Of a stretch of 64,000 nt of DNA, positions 38,462 through 47,195 are shown one piece after another (within the stretch, counting starts at the first letter, position 1; the number at the start of each line of letters is the position of its first letter). The notes under the pieces were generated by a model. It worked only from the letters and a program-made list of their open reading frames with translations. It was not told where the DNA came from and did not search any database. Made by a program: the position numbers and the translations under genes. The DNA is from Sorangium cellulosum So ce56 (lineage in GTDB: Bacteria; Myxococcota_A; Polyangia; Polyangiales; Polyangiaceae): contig NC_010162.1 in assembly GCF_000067165.1 (NCBI RefSeq), positions 992,001 through 1,056,000 of the forward strand, written 5' to 3'.

Positions 38462-39781
38462 ATGATCGCTGCCACGACGGCGAACACCATGTCACCGGGA
38501 CTGTTGAAGGTAAGGGAGAGAGCGGAGCGAGACCCGGAAGGGGTCCTCCTCGCGCTGGCGCACCTCATCGACGAGGAAGCGCTGCAGCGAGCGTACCGCA
38601 GCCTCCGCAACGAGGCGGCGGTGGGCGTGGATGGCATCACGAAGGAGCAGTACGGGCAGGACCTGGAGCACAACGTCCGCGATCTGCACGCGCGGATGAA
38701 GTCGATGCGCTACCGGCACCAGCCCATCCGACGGGTGCACATCCCGAAGGAACGGGGCAAGACGCGACCGATCGGCATCTCGTGCACCGAGGACAAGATC
38801 GTCCAGGCCGCGGTGCGGGAGATGCTGGAGGTCATCTACGAGCCGGTCTTTCGAGACGTCTCGTACGGGTTTCGGCCCGGTCGCAGCGCGCACGACGCGC
38901 TGCGAGCTCTGAACCGGATGCTGCTCGGCGGGGTGGAATGGATCCTGGAGGCCGACATCGAGTCCTTCTTCGACAGCATCGACCGCACGAAGCTGATGGA
39001 GATGCTCCAGGCCCGGGTCGCCGACAAGTCGCTGCTGCGGCTGGTCGGCAAGTGCTTGCATGTAGGGGTCCTCGACGGCGCGGAGTTTTATGCGCCAGAG
39101 GATGGGACGGTGCAGGGCTCGGTCCTGTCGCCTCTGCTGGGCAACGTCTACCTTCACCACGTGCTCGACTTGTGGATCGAGCGCGAGGTCCAACCGCGGC
39201 TCGTGGGCAAGGCCACCCTGATCCGCTACGCCGACGACTTCATCATCGGCTTCGAGAGGGAGGACGACGCCAAGCGGGTGACGGAGGTGCTGCCGCGGCG
39301 CTTCGAGCGGTACGGACTGAAGCTGCATCCGGACAAGACCCGCCTGTTGCCCTTCGGCCGCCCGGACAACGGGCAGCCCGGGGGCAAGGGGCCGGCGACC
39401 TTCGACTTCCTCGGCTTCACGCACTACTGGCGGCGAAGCCGAGCGGGTCGATGGATGCCGAGCATGAAGACACGCAAGGCGCGCCTCCGACGGGCCATCA
39501 CGGCCGTCGCCGACTTTTGCCGACGCCATCGGCACCGGCCGGTCAAGGAACAGCACGCCGCGCTCACACGGCGCATCGTCGGGCACCGCAACTACTTCGG
39601 CGTCAACGGGAACCTGCGGAGCATCGCGCTCCTGATCCGTACGACCGAACGGGCATGGCACAAGTGGCTATGCCGGCGGAGCCAGCGTGCGCACCTGAAC
39701 TGGAAGCGGTTTCAAGAGCTGCTGCGGGATTTCCCGCTGCCTAGGCCGCAGATCCGCGTCCAGATCTGGACGTCCCCCTGA
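38462..39781 (+). CDS. ltrA: Group II intron-encoded reverse transcriptase/maturase
   Basis: The 439-residue protein contains the reverse transcriptase blocks in order: NEAAVGVDGITKEQY (RT0-1), KTRPIGISCTEDKIVQAAV (RT2), YGFRPGRSAHDAL (RT3), LEADIESFFDSID (RT4), QGSVLSPLLGNVYLHHVLD (RT4a), the catalytic RYADDFIIG (RT5), and KTRLLPFGR and FDFLGFTHYW (RT6-7). The maturase (X) region follows with HRNYFGVNGNLRSI. No zinc-finger or HNH domain is present. An aggaggg precedes the ATG at 38462. The protein splices its own intron RNA and copies it into new sites. Motifs appear intact. Confidence 0.95.
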   Translation: MIAATTANTMSPGLLKVRERAERDPEGVLLALAHLIDEEALQRAYRSLRNEAAVGVDGITKEQYGQDLEHNVRDLHARMKSMRYRHQPIRRVHIPKERGKTRPIGISCTEDKIVQAAVREMLEVIYEPVFRDVSYGFRPGRSAHDALRALNRMLLGGVEWILEADIESFFDSIDRTKLMEMLQARVADKSLLRLVGKCLHVGVLDGAEFYAPEDGTVQGSVLSPLLGNVYLHHVLDLWIEREVQPRLVGKATLIRYADDFIIGFEREDDAKRVTEVLPRRFERYGLKLHPDKTRLLPFGRPDNGQPGGKGPATFDFLGFTHYWRRSRAGRWMPSMKTRKARLRRAITAVADFCRRHRHRPVKEQHAALTRRIVGHRNYFGVNGNLRSIALLIRTTERAWHKWLCRRSQRAHLNWKRFQELLRDFPLPRPQIRVQIWTSP

Positions 39782-39796
39782 GCCCTCTCGGCGGAA

Positions 39797-39870
39797 GAGC
39801 CGGATGGTGGAAATCTCCTTGTCCGGATCTGGCGAGGGCCCCCGGGGTAGTTGACCGGGGGCTACTCTAC
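39797..39870 (+). ncRNA. Group II intron domains V and VI
   Basis: Domain V candidate: gagccgga at 39797 pairs with tccggatc near 39822-39829, with the AGC triad at 39798-39800. The triad G faces an A in place of the usual U, and the upper stem around ggtggaaatctcc pairs imperfectly. Domain VI candidate: gcccccgg (39838-39845) pairs with ccgggggc (39855-39862), and A39864, seven bases from the 3' end, is the likely branch point. Confidence 0.7.
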
Positions 39871-40237
39871 CGGGGAGGAGAGAGAGATGTGCAGATCATG
39901 GTGGAGAGGCGAGGGAGGGGGACCATCACGACTGATCCCCATCTCTCGTCTCCCCGCCTCCCCGCCTCCCTGTGAATCTCTCCTTCTTCCTCTCTGCCCA
40001 ACGAAACATCGGCTGGTCAACCGAAGCCGCCGGACCAGGTCTGTCGATCCAGGCGCTCTGGGTGACCTCACGCACAGAAAATCTCACGGATCGGCGCTGC
40101 GCCGCAAGTCCCGAGTGTCGTCCCGCGCCGTAGGGGAGATCCGTCCAACGCCGGCGGCCGTCGGAGCCTTTCCGGGATGCCGGGGCTGCGACGGGGCCGC
40201 GGTGGACCGTGCCCACGCGGTGGTGGTAGGGGAAGCT
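39871..40237. other. 3' exon side of the intron and leader of the next lipoprotein gene
   Basis: The first 17 bases (cggggaggagagagaga) complete the inverted-repeat arm interrupted by the intron; the opposing arm is at 39942-39980 (ctcgtctccccgcctccccg...). The rest is unremarkable apart from the probable promoter region of the gene starting at 40238. Confidence 0.5.
39942..39980. repeat. Inverted-repeat arm facing the intron insertion site
   Basis: The reverse complement of this stretch (gattcacagggaggcggggag followed by gcggggagacgagag) closely matches the sequence that would be formed by joining 37815-37834 to 39871-39887. The intron therefore sits inside a former inverted repeat of about 36 bases per arm. 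A partial copy of the motif occurs at 18486-18507. Confidence 0.75.
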
Positions 40238-41032
40238 ATGGCGAAGAGGCGTGCAGCATGGATGTGCGCGGCGTGGACGCTCACAGCCGGTGGATGCACC
40301 ACGCTCGTGGGGCTGGACGACAGCTACCACCTGGTGGACGGAGCGGGCGGCGAGGCCGGCGCGGGCGGGGGCGGGGGCGGGGGCGAGGTGGTCGTCCCCA
40401 CCGACGTCGAGCTGATCGACGACATGGAAGACGGCGACAGCGCCATCGATGAGGCGGGTGGCAGGGTCGGCTACTGGTACAGCTTCAATGATGGGACGGG
40501 CACGCAGACTCCCCCGGTCTACTCGGAAGAGAATCCCGTCGGGTTCGTCCCGGAGGCGCTCGCGGAGCCGCGCGGCGAGAGCACGATGGCGATGCACACG
40601 TTCGGATCCGGCTTCACCGAGTGGGGCGCCGGGTTCGGCTTCGCGCTGAACGGCCCCGACGGAGGCCTGCTCGTCTACGACGCGTCGGCGTACAGCGGTA
40701 TCGTGTTCTGGGCCAAGCTCGGCGAGGCGGGCGCGGCGACGACGATGAAGGTCAACATCCCGGACAAGACCTCGGATCCCGCGGGCGGCCTCTGCGATGA
40801 ATCGGGAGAGGACGTGGCCAATCCGTGCTTCGACGACTGGTCATCCACCGCGCGCCTCGGCACCGAGTGGGCCCCGGTCGTGATCCCCTTCGAGGAGTTC
40901 GCGCGCGGCGGCGGGGACGCCGAGCAAACCGGCGAGGACATCGATCTCACAGGGCTCTTCGCGATCGAGTTCGGGTTCACGGAAGGGGAGGATTTCGACG
41001 TCTATATCGACGATGTCGGCTTCTACCCATGA
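40238..41032 (+). CDS. Exported lipoprotein with carbohydrate-binding-like beta domain
   Basis: The ATG at 40238 gives a signal peptide with lipobox TAGGC and a short Gly/Glu linker. The mature domain (about 60-264) opens VELIDDMEDGDSAIDEAGGR and YWYSFNDGTGTQTPP and ends FAIEFGFTEGEDFDVYIDDVGFY. This resembles the jelly-roll fold of CIA30/CBM11-like domains seen in cellulose- or polysaccharide-binding proteins of myxobacteria. Length 264 residues. A longer frame upstream crosses the intron boundary and is not used. Likely surface located. Confidence 0.85.
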   Translation: MAKRRAAWMCAAWTLTAGGCTTLVGLDDSYHLVDGAGGEAGAGGGGGGGEVVVPTDVELIDDMEDGDSAIDEAGGRVGYWYSFNDGTGTQTPPVYSEENPVGFVPEALAEPRGESTMAMHTFGSGFTEWGAGFGFALNGPDGGLLVYDASAYSGIVFWAKLGEAGAATTMKVNIPDKTSDPAGGLCDESGEDVANPCFDDWSSTARLGTEWAPVVIPFEEFARGGGDAEQTGEDIDLTGLFAIEFGFTEGEDFDVYIDDVGFYP

Positions 41033-41081
41033 TCGCCTGATGCAAGGCCTCCCGGCGGCGCGCCTCCGGGCTCGCCGGCGC

Positions 41082-41933
41082 TCAGCGAAACGCGTCGAGG
41101 TGATCCCGGACCCACGCCGCGAACGGCCGCGGCGGGCGGCCGAGGACGGCGGCGACGTCGTCCGTCGGCGCCGACGCGCGCCCGTCGCGCAGGAACGTGA
41201 GGCCCTGGAGGACCGCCGCGACGAACGCTTCTGGGGCGCCAGCCGCCCGCATCTTTCCCGCCGCATGCTCGACGGTGACGTCCTCCGCGGCGAGCGGGCG
41301 CCCGAGCGCCTCGGCGAGGATCGCGATCTGCTCGTGCGCGTCGAGGCCGACGGGCCCGGTCAGCGTATAGGCCCGCCCGTCGTGATCGTTCGACGTGAGC
41401 GCCCGGGCGGCGACGGCCGCGACGTCGCGCGGGTCGACGACCGCGTGCTTGCCTGTGCCGGTCGAGATCTCGATCGGGGCGCCGGCGCGCACGCTCGCGG
41501 CCCACGCGAGCACGTTCGAGTGGAATCCCGCCGGCCGGAGCAGCGTGAAGCGGCGCCCTGTCGCGATCACCGCTTCTTCTCCTTCCCGGTGCCAGCCAGA
41601 CGCGATGAGGTCCTCTTGCTCGGCGCCGTAAGCCGAGAGCTTGACGATCTGCTCGACCCGCGAGCGCATCACCGCCGCGGCCATCGCGCGATCGTGGTCG
41701 GCCACCGTCGGCCCGGGCGCCGTGAGCAAGAAGACGCGTTCAACGCCTTCGAGCGAGCGCCCGAGCGACGGCGCATCCGTGAAGTCTCCGCTGGCCACCT
41801 CGACGTCGCTCCCCCAGAGCGCACGCGCGCGGGTGGGATCGCGGGTGAGCACCCGAACGTCGGCCCGGGCGGCGAGCAGCTGTGGGATCAGCGCGCGACC
41901 GATGGTGCCTGTCGCACCAGCAACAAGGATCAT
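41082..41933 (-). CDS. NmrA-like NAD(P)-binding protein, second copy of the module
   Basis: The ATG at 41933 directly follows GGAGG on the minus strand and starts at the Rossmann strand (MILVAGATGTIGRALIPQLL), so it is preferred over an in-frame start 26 codons upstream. The 283-residue product continues with VRVLTRDPTRARAL, GVERVFLLTAPGPT, QIVKLSAYGAEQE and FTLLRPAGFHSNVLAW. It belongs to the atypical SDR/NmrA group and probably acts as an NAD(P)H-dependent quinone reductase or regulator. It is divergent from an AraC gene 131 bases away, mirroring the module at 14180-16636. Confidence 0.9.
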   Translation of the reverse strand: MILVAGATGTIGRALIPQLLAARADVRVLTRDPTRARALWGSDVEVASGDFTDAPSLGRSLEGVERVFLLTAPGPTVADHDRAMAAAVMRSRVEQIVKLSAYGAEQEDLIASGWHREGEEAVIATGRRFTLLRPAGFHSNVLAWAASVRAGAPIEISTGTGKHAVVDPRDVAAVAARALTSNDHDGRAYTLTGPVGLDAHEQIAILAEALGRPLAAEDVTVEHAAGKMRAAGAPEAFVAAVLQGLTFLRDGRASAPTDDVAAVLGRPPRPFAAWVRDHLDAFR

Positions 41934-42064
41934 GAACACCTCCGTTTCGAGAGCGAAGCCTGCTGTCTCGGCGGAGCCGTCTCTTGGAGATTCCGGCACG
42001 ACCTTCGACATTATCGGCGCGCGACGGCCGAGGCGGCCGAGGCTTCGCGCGCTACACTGCCGTC

Positions 42065-42898
42065 GTGCTTGCGCCCTTGCTCCCGTCCTCCCGCTCGGAC
42101 AGCCGTGACCTCTCGCCGCGCGCGCCGCTCCGTTCCTGGGTCTCCGACGTCCACGTGATGAGCGCCGTCCCCTCGCCGCCCGCGGGGTGGACGCGGCTGC
42201 CGAGCGGGACCACGTCGCTCGTCGCGTGCTGGACCGGCGGCGAGCCGGTCGTGGCCGCGGTGGGGCCGCTTCAGCGCGCCACGTTCAAGCCCTCGGGCGT
42301 GGTGCCTCTCTATGCTCGCCTCTCGTTCCACCCCGGGGGCGCGCGGCCCGCGCTCGGCGTCGCCGCGCACGAGCTCGTCGATCGCGTCGTCCCGCTCGAC
42401 GACCTCTGGGGCGCACGCGCGCGCGAGCTTCGCCATGCGCTCGCTCGCGCCGGCGGGGACCCGGCCGCGGCGGTGCGCCTGCTCGAGGACGCCCTCTGCC
42501 GCGCGGTCGGCGCGAGGGCCGACGCCCCCGCGCGCCGGGCGCTCCTGCGCCGCGCCGTCGATGTCCTCGACGCCTCCGCGCTGGCGCCCGACTCGGACGC
42601 CTCCATCCCGGCGCTCGCCCGGCGCCTCCGCGTCGCCGAGCGGACGCTGCGCGCGCTCTTCCACGAGGAGATCGGCATCTCGCCGAAGCGCTACGCGCGC
42701 ATCGCGCGCATCCGTCGCGCCGCCGAGCGCCTCGCCACGACGAGCCTCGCGCGGCTCGCCAGCGAGACGGGCTTCTACGATCAGGCCCACCTCACGGCCG
42801 AGTTCCGGTCGCTGCTCGGGGTGACGCCGCGGGCCTACCTCGCCGGCGCGCGCCCGGCCGCGAGGCCCGGGTGCGGCGGCGCGAGCGCGCGCGGGTGA
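42065..42898 (+). CDS. AraC family regulator divergent from NmrA-like gene
   Basis: The product (277 residues from a GTG start at 42065) has an N-terminal ligand domain with WTRLPSGTTSLVACW and PLYARLSFHPGGARP, similar to the DUF6597 sensing domain. Its C-terminal AraC double HTH is at about 175-262 (IPALARRLRVAERTLRALFH; GISPKRYARIARIRRA; LARLASETGFYDQAHLTAEF). An in-frame start at 41984 would add 27 residues that overlap the divergent leader and is less likely. Probable control of the adjacent NmrA-like gene. Confidence 0.9.
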   Translation: MLAPLLPSSRSDSRDLSPRAPLRSWVSDVHVMSAVPSPPAGWTRLPSGTTSLVACWTGGEPVVAAVGPLQRATFKPSGVVPLYARLSFHPGGARPALGVAAHELVDRVVPLDDLWGARARELRHALARAGGDPAAAVRLLEDALCRAVGARADAPARRALLRRAVDVLDASALAPDSDASIPALARRLRVAERTLRALFHEEIGISPKRYARIARIRRAAERLATTSLARLASETGFYDQAHLTAEFRSLLGVTPRAYLAGARPAARPGCGGASARG

Positions 42899-42967
42899 CC
42901 TGGGCGCCGGCAGACGCGCTTCTTCTCCGCAAGCGCGGCGCATCCCGCGGCCGCGCGCCCCCCGGGA

Positions 42968-43432
42968 TCATTCGAGGAGGTTGTCCCGCACCGGCATCCC
43001 CTTGCGGTGTTCTTCCTTGTCCACGTGCGGCGCGCGGGGCTTCGCGCCGGCGTCAGGCTTGCCGCTCGGGACCATCATCGCCCCGCCTGCGCCGGCGTCC
43101 GCTGGGGCGCCGGCGTCGCGAACCACGATGGCCTCGCCGGCCTCCGCGTCCGCCGGCGCCGTGGCACCCATCCCCTCGCCGGCGTCGGAGGCGCCCTCGC
43201 TCACGGAGCCGCTGGTCGGGGCGGACGCGCTCTGGCCGCTGCTCCCTCCGGCCGCGCCCGGCCGGTCAGGGCCGGTCCGCGCGTCGGGGCCGCTCGGTGA
43301 CGCGCCCGGATCGCTCGCGCCGCCCTTGCAGGCAAGGAACGCCCCGGCGGCCATGGCGATCACGATCGACACGCCCGCCTTGAGCCGCCTCTTCAGCCGC
43401 CGCAGCCCGACCTTCTTCGGATCAGCGAACAT
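42968..43432 (-). CDS. Lipoprotein with Ala/Gly/Asp-rich linker and conserved-looking tail
   Basis: The 154-residue product has a very basic N-terminus (KKVGLRRLKRRLK), a membrane segment and a lipobox-like FLAC at about residue 35. It then has about 90 residues of low-complexity Gly/Ala/Ser/Asp sequence and a charged end, HVDKEEHRKGMPVRDNLLE. The start overlaps the end of the radical SAM gene by 11 bases, so the two genes are cotranscribed. It could be a partner or a substrate of that enzyme; neither is shown by the sequence. Confidence 0.75.
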   Translation of the reverse strand: MFADPKKVGLRRLKRRLKAGVSIVIAMAAGAFLACKGGASDPGASPSGPDARTGPDRPGAAGGSSGQSASAPTSGSVSEGASDAGEGMGATAPADAEAGEAIVVRDAGAPADAGAGGAMMVPSGKPDAGAKPRAPHVDKEEHRKGMPVRDNLLE

Positions 43433-45011
43433 CCGGTACCTCCGCGCTCTCCGCCGCGATCCTCGGGCGGCGCCTTAGCTGGACGGTCCTCGTGTCCCCG
43501 CAGGCAGCCTGCGCCGGCGGCTCCACGATGGGCAACGCTTCGGGGGCCGGGGCGGGATACCGGTTCTCGTCGGCGCCCCGGTACACCCCGAAGATCGAGA
43601 GCGCACTGTTGACGAGCTCGGCGAGCTCGAGCCGGCGCGGCATCACGTCCGTCATGTGGCAGACGAGGTACCAGGCGCGGAACATCGCATAAAAGAAATC
43701 GTTCGACGGAAGCCTGATGAGCCGCTTCATGAGCGGCAGCAGCGCAGGGATGGCGGCCGTGACCGCGAACACCTTGTGCAGGTTCTCGATCTGCCTCTTC
43801 TCCTCGTCGGACGAGAAGCGCAGCACCGACTCGGTGTAATAGCTGTCATCGATGAGGTCGAAGTCCCCGCTGAAATGGCCGTGCTCGACCGCGTACGCCG
43901 CGATGCCCGTCCCCGGATAGGGTGTGCACAAGGTCGCGGCGGCGTAGTCCACGTCGAGCTCGATGTTGAGCTCCAGCGTCGCCAGGTCGTCCTCGAGCGT
44001 CCCGCCCGGGATGCCGAGGATGTTGTCGGCGAAGACCACGATCCCCGCGCGCTTGAGGAGGCGGATCCCGTGGACGAGCCGGTCCATCCGGATCTGGCGC
44101 CGCAAGACGCCGTTCGCGAGCTCGGGGTTCGCGGTCTCTATGCCGACGTTGACGGTGTAACAGCCAGACCAGGCGAGGAGATCCACCATCTCCTCGGTCA
44201 TCATATCGGCGCGCAGGTGGCAGTAATAAGGCAGCTTCACCTCACGACGGTAGAGCTCTCCGAACTGCCTCAGCCACTCGGCGTCGTACACGAAGATGCT
44301 CTCGCGAAAGCCGACGAACTGGAGCGGGCCCTGCTTCATCACGTGGGCGAGCTCGGCCACGACGTTCTCGGGGCTACGGACGCGCACCTTCTTCCAGCTC
44401 GAGCCGTAGTGCTCGACCAGCGATGGGTTGAAGCAGTAGCTGCAGGGGAAGGGGCACCCCCGGTTCGTGGTGAACGACTTGAGGGGGCGCCGCCGCAGGC
44501 TGTCGTCGTACTCGTAGAGCAGACGCCGCGGAGGGAAGGGGATCGCGTCGAGGTCGCGGCGCAGCCCGCGCGCTGGGTTCCTGTAGATTTTCCCCTCCGA
44601 CTTGACCCAGAGGTCCCGGATACCGCGGTGATCGTCGCCTCGCGCCAGCGCGTCGCACAGCTCGACGGCGGCGTCCTCGCCCTCGCCCTGGCACACCACG
44701 TCGAGCCCAGGCGTCTGGATGACTTCCGGGTAATACGTCGCGTGCGGCCCGCCCATCAGCGACACCGCCTTCGGGTAATGCTGCTTGATGTGGTGATTGA
44801 GCCCGAGATAATACCGGTGGAGCCCGGTCGTCGCCCCGAAGGCGATGACGTCCGGCCCGTACCGCCGCACCTCGGCGAGGACGTCGTTGCCGCGGGTGCC
44901 GATGAACTTGCACTCGTGGCCCGCTTGCTCCAGACAGCCCGCCACGTACAGGGCGCCGAGCGGCTCGGCCCCCTCTATCTCCTTGACGATGAAGAGAACC
45001 TTGACCCCCAT
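43422..45011 (-). CDS. B12-binding-domain radical SAM protein
   Basis: The 529-residue protein has an N-terminal cobalamin-binding-like Rossmann region (about 1-140; VLFIVKEIEGAEPLGALYVA, DVIAFGATTG, SLMGGPHATYYPE) and a radical SAM core with CPFPCSYC (Cys186, Cys190, Cys193) and downstream strands FVGFRESIFVYDAEW, YYCHLRADMM, VNVGIETANPEL and NILGIPGGTLEDD. Such enzymes methylate or rearrange unactivated carbons. The substrate is unknown. The C-terminal 130 residues form a helical extension. The ATG at 45011 starts the first strand; a longer upstream frame is Arg-rich. The stop overlaps the following lipoprotein start by 11 bases. Confidence 0.92.
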   Translation of the reverse strand: MGVKVLFIVKEIEGAEPLGALYVAGCLEQAGHECKFIGTRGNDVLAEVRRYGPDVIAFGATTGLHRYYLGLNHHIKQHYPKAVSLMGGPHATYYPEVIQTPGLDVVCQGEGEDAAVELCDALARGDDHRGIRDLWVKSEGKIYRNPARGLRRDLDAIPFPPRRLLYEYDDSLRRRPLKSFTTNRGCPFPCSYCFNPSLVEHYGSSWKKVRVRSPENVVAELAHVMKQGPLQFVGFRESIFVYDAEWLRQFGELYRREVKLPYYCHLRADMMTEEMVDLLAWSGCYTVNVGIETANPELANGVLRRQIRMDRLVHGIRLLKRAGIVVFADNILGIPGGTLEDDLATLELNIELDVDYAAATLCTPYPGTGIAAYAVEHGHFSGDFDLIDDSYYTESVLRFSSDEEKRQIENLHKVFAVTAAIPALLPLMKRLIRLPSNDFFYAMFRAWYLVCHMTDVMPRRLELAELVNSALSIFGVYRGADENRYPAPAPEALPIVEPPAQAACGDTRTVQLRRRPRIAAESAEVPDVR

Positions 45012-45416
45012 CGGCCGCACCTCCGCGAGCGTCTGTCGATTCGAACCGCGCCTGGCGCGGCGATGGTGCCACGACCGCATGGCGGAAGGAAGGCGCCTGC
45101 TCGTCCAGCGCGATTCCGGCGGCTCCACGTCCCCACGTCCAGCCCTCGAAATCGTTGGTAGTTGAAGTATCTACTGTTGGCAGTGATGTTTCGTGAGGTG
45201 TCGCGCGCCGCTACCGTCGAGGTTCAAAAACGCGACGACAGTAGATAAAATGGGTGGGTTGGTGGGTCGTTGGGGCACAAAAGTGTTCGTGATCGACCTC
45301 TGCCGTGAGCCGGACGGGACAGGTTCTGGTACATAATATCGAATCGGCGCTGTTGAGTCGCAGCGTCGGGAACCCGTGCAGGCGCCGACCCATGTGGTCG
45401 GCGCTCGCACCAACTC
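45012..45416. other. Divergent intergenic region with short dyad
   Basis: This 405-base gap separates the radical SAM operon from the DUF1592 operon. It contains tatctactgt at 45168-45177 and its exact complement acagtagata at 45238-45247, which could be an operator pair or a weak stem. A local AT-rich tract (ggtacataatatcg, about 45328-45341) may hold the promoter of the rightward operon. Confidence 0.45.
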
Positions 45417-47195
45417 GTGCCTTTCTTCGGGCGCGGCGTGGAGAACACGGTGAACCCCGAGCAACACACGCATCGCTGGCCTCTCGAGCTTTTCGGCTCA
45501 CAACTCAGGTACGCTGCGCCGCTCTTGCTCGCGTTCGTCGCGGCTTGCAACGGCCAGATCGGCGGGCCCGGCCAGTCCACGGGGTCTGGCACAGGCCCCG
45601 GCGGGGACGACCCTGGGACCGTAGAGCCCCCGGAAGACGTGCTGGATTCGGCGTTCTGCCAGACGCCGCAGCCCGGTACGGCGCCGCTCCGCCGTCTCAG
45701 CAATTACGAGTACGCCAACACGGTGAAGGATCTCTTCTCCGGCGTCCCGGGCGTGGCCTCCGCCGTCGACAAGGTGGTCGCCACATTTCCGAACGAGTCC
45801 GAGTCGCTCGGCTTCCGCAACAACGCGAGCTTCTTGAACGTCGGCTCGCTCGTCGCGCAGAAGTTCCTCGACGCCGCGGAGGAGGTCGCCGCCGTCGCGG
45901 CCCACGCCTCGGGCCTCGTCTCCTGCGATCCGGAGGAGATCGGCGAGATCGAGTGCGCGCGCGACTTCATCCGCACCTTCGGCGCCAGGGCGTACCGCCG
46001 GCCGCTCACGGAGGCCGAGGTCCAGAGTTACGAGGAGCGCTTCACCGCAGGATCGGACGGGTACACCTTCGACGACGGCATCGAGTGGGTCGTCTTCAGC
46101 ATGCTGCAGTCGCCGAACGTGCTCTATCGCGTCGAGCTCGGCCAGGCGAGCACGGGGGACGTCACCGAGCCCACGCCGTACGAGATGGCCTCGCGGCTCT
46201 CGTACCTGGTCTGGCAGTCGCAGCCGGACGAGGAGCTCACGCGGGCGGCGGAGGCGGACGAGCTCGGCACGCCAGAGCAGCTCGAAGCCCAGGTGCGGCG
46301 CATGCTGGCCGATCCCAAGGCCGAGCGCTTGCTCGAGTACTTCGAGCAGTGGCTCGACACCGACATCCTGGGCAGCATGAACCGCGATCCGGAGGTGTAT
46401 CCGGACCTCTCGCGCGACCTGCCCGCCTTGCTGCGAGCGGAGACGCGCGCGTTCGTGAAGGACCTGCTCGCGAGCCCGAGCGGCTCGATCGACGACCTCT
46501 TCGCCGCCGACTACAGCTTCGTGAACGGCGCGCTCGCACAGCACTACGGCGTGAGCGGGGTGAGCGGCGACGATTTCATCAAGGTCGACATGCCTGGCCG
46601 CTCGGGCGTGCTGACCCAGGGCATGATGCTCACGCGCGACAAGGCGACGCGCACCTCGATCGTCCGCCGCGGCCTGAAGGTGCGCACCGATCTCCTGTGT
46701 CAGATCGTGCCCGCGCCGCCCAACGACGTGAAGCTCGATCTCGAGGGCCTCGGAGAGGGGCTCTCGCAGCGCGAGCGCCTCGAGCTCCACCGCACCGAGC
46801 CGAGCTGCGCGGGGTGCCACGCGCTGATGGATCCCATCGGCGTGGTGTTCGAGTCGTTCGACGCCGTGGGCCGCCCCCGCACCACCGACGAGGCCGGCAG
46901 GCCGATCGACACCTCGAGCGCCATCTCGAGCACGCGCGACGTCAACGGCCCCGTGGCGAACGCCGCCGAGCTGGGCCAGCGCCTCGCGCAGAGCGAGGAG
47001 GCGCGCGCCTGCTACGTGCTGCAGAACTTCCGCTTCTTCTACGGTCGCGACAAGACCGCCGCCGATCGCTGCTCGATGGCGTCGCTCTCGCTCGCGTTCA
47101 AGGACAGCGGTTACAGCCTGTCCGAGCTCGTGGTCGCGCTCACGCAGACCGACGCCTTCCGCTACCGCCCCGTCATCGTCCCGGAGAAACAATGA
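45417..47195 (+). CDS. DUF1592/DUF1588-type exported protein with CxxCH
   Basis: The 592-residue product has an N-terminal signal (lipobox-like VAAC near residue 44) and the chain of domains that defines this planctomycete/myxobacterial family: RRLSNYEYANTVKDLF (DUF1587-like), AYRRPLTEAEVQSYEERF (DUF1595-like), SPNVLYRVELGQ and YEMASRLSYLVW (DUF1592), RSGVLTQGMMLT (DUF1588), and a C-terminal DUF1585-like end. CAGCHALMDPIG at about 464-475 is a single heme c-type motif. The frame begins at a GTG, and other GTG codons at 45438 and 45450 are possible starts. It is coupled by ATGA to the DUF1552 gene. The pair is widely conserved but has no proven function. Confidence 0.9.
   Translation: MPFFGRGVENTVNPEQHTHRWPLELFGSQLRYAAPLLLAFVAACNGQIGGPGQSTGSGTGPGGDDPGTVEPPEDVLDSAFCQTPQPGTAPLRRLSNYEYANTVKDLFSGVPGVASAVDKVVATFPNESESLGFRNNASFLNVGSLVAQKFLDAAEEVAAVAAHASGLVSCDPEEIGEIECARDFIRTFGARAYRRPLTEAEVQSYEERFTAGSDGYTFDDGIEWVVFSMLQSPNVLYRVELGQASTGDVTEPTPYEMASRLSYLVWQSQPDEELTRAAEADELGTPEQLEAQVRRMLADPKAERLLEYFEQWLDTDILGSMNRDPEVYPDLSRDLPALLRAETRAFVKDLLASPSGSIDDLFAADYSFVNGALAQHYGVSGVSGDDFIKVDMPGRSGVLTQGMMLTRDKATRTSIVRRGLKVRTDLLCQIVPAPPNDVKLDLEGLGEGLSQRERLELHRTEPSCAGCHALMDPIGVVFESFDAVGRPRTTDEAGRPIDTSSAISSTRDVNGPVANAAELGQRLAQSEEARACYVLQNFRFFYGRDKTAADRCSMASLSLAFKDSGYSLSELVVALTQTDAFRYRPVIVPEKQ

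Larger units (their letters stand above)
37835..39870 (+). mobile_element. Group II intron, apparently full length
   Basis: The 5' end GTGCGAC at 37835 matches the group II consensus. The structured RNA of domains I-IV precedes and surrounds the reverse transcriptase gene. A domain V-like hairpin follows at 39797-39831 and a domain VI-like hairpin ends in CTACTCTAC at 39870. Length is 2036 bases. The encoded protein has reverse transcriptase and maturase regions but no C-terminal HNH endonuclease, so mobility probably relies on replication-fork priming. The insertion point lies inside one arm of an inverted repeat (rest of that arm at 39871-39887, second arm 39942-39980). Exact ends are inferred from consensus only. 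Confidence 0.88.

Noticed and set aside
37053..38495. A 480-residue minus-strand frame joining the orphan gene to intron sequence
   Set aside because: The upstream part is antisense to the group II intron RNA; the gene proper starts at ATG 37724.
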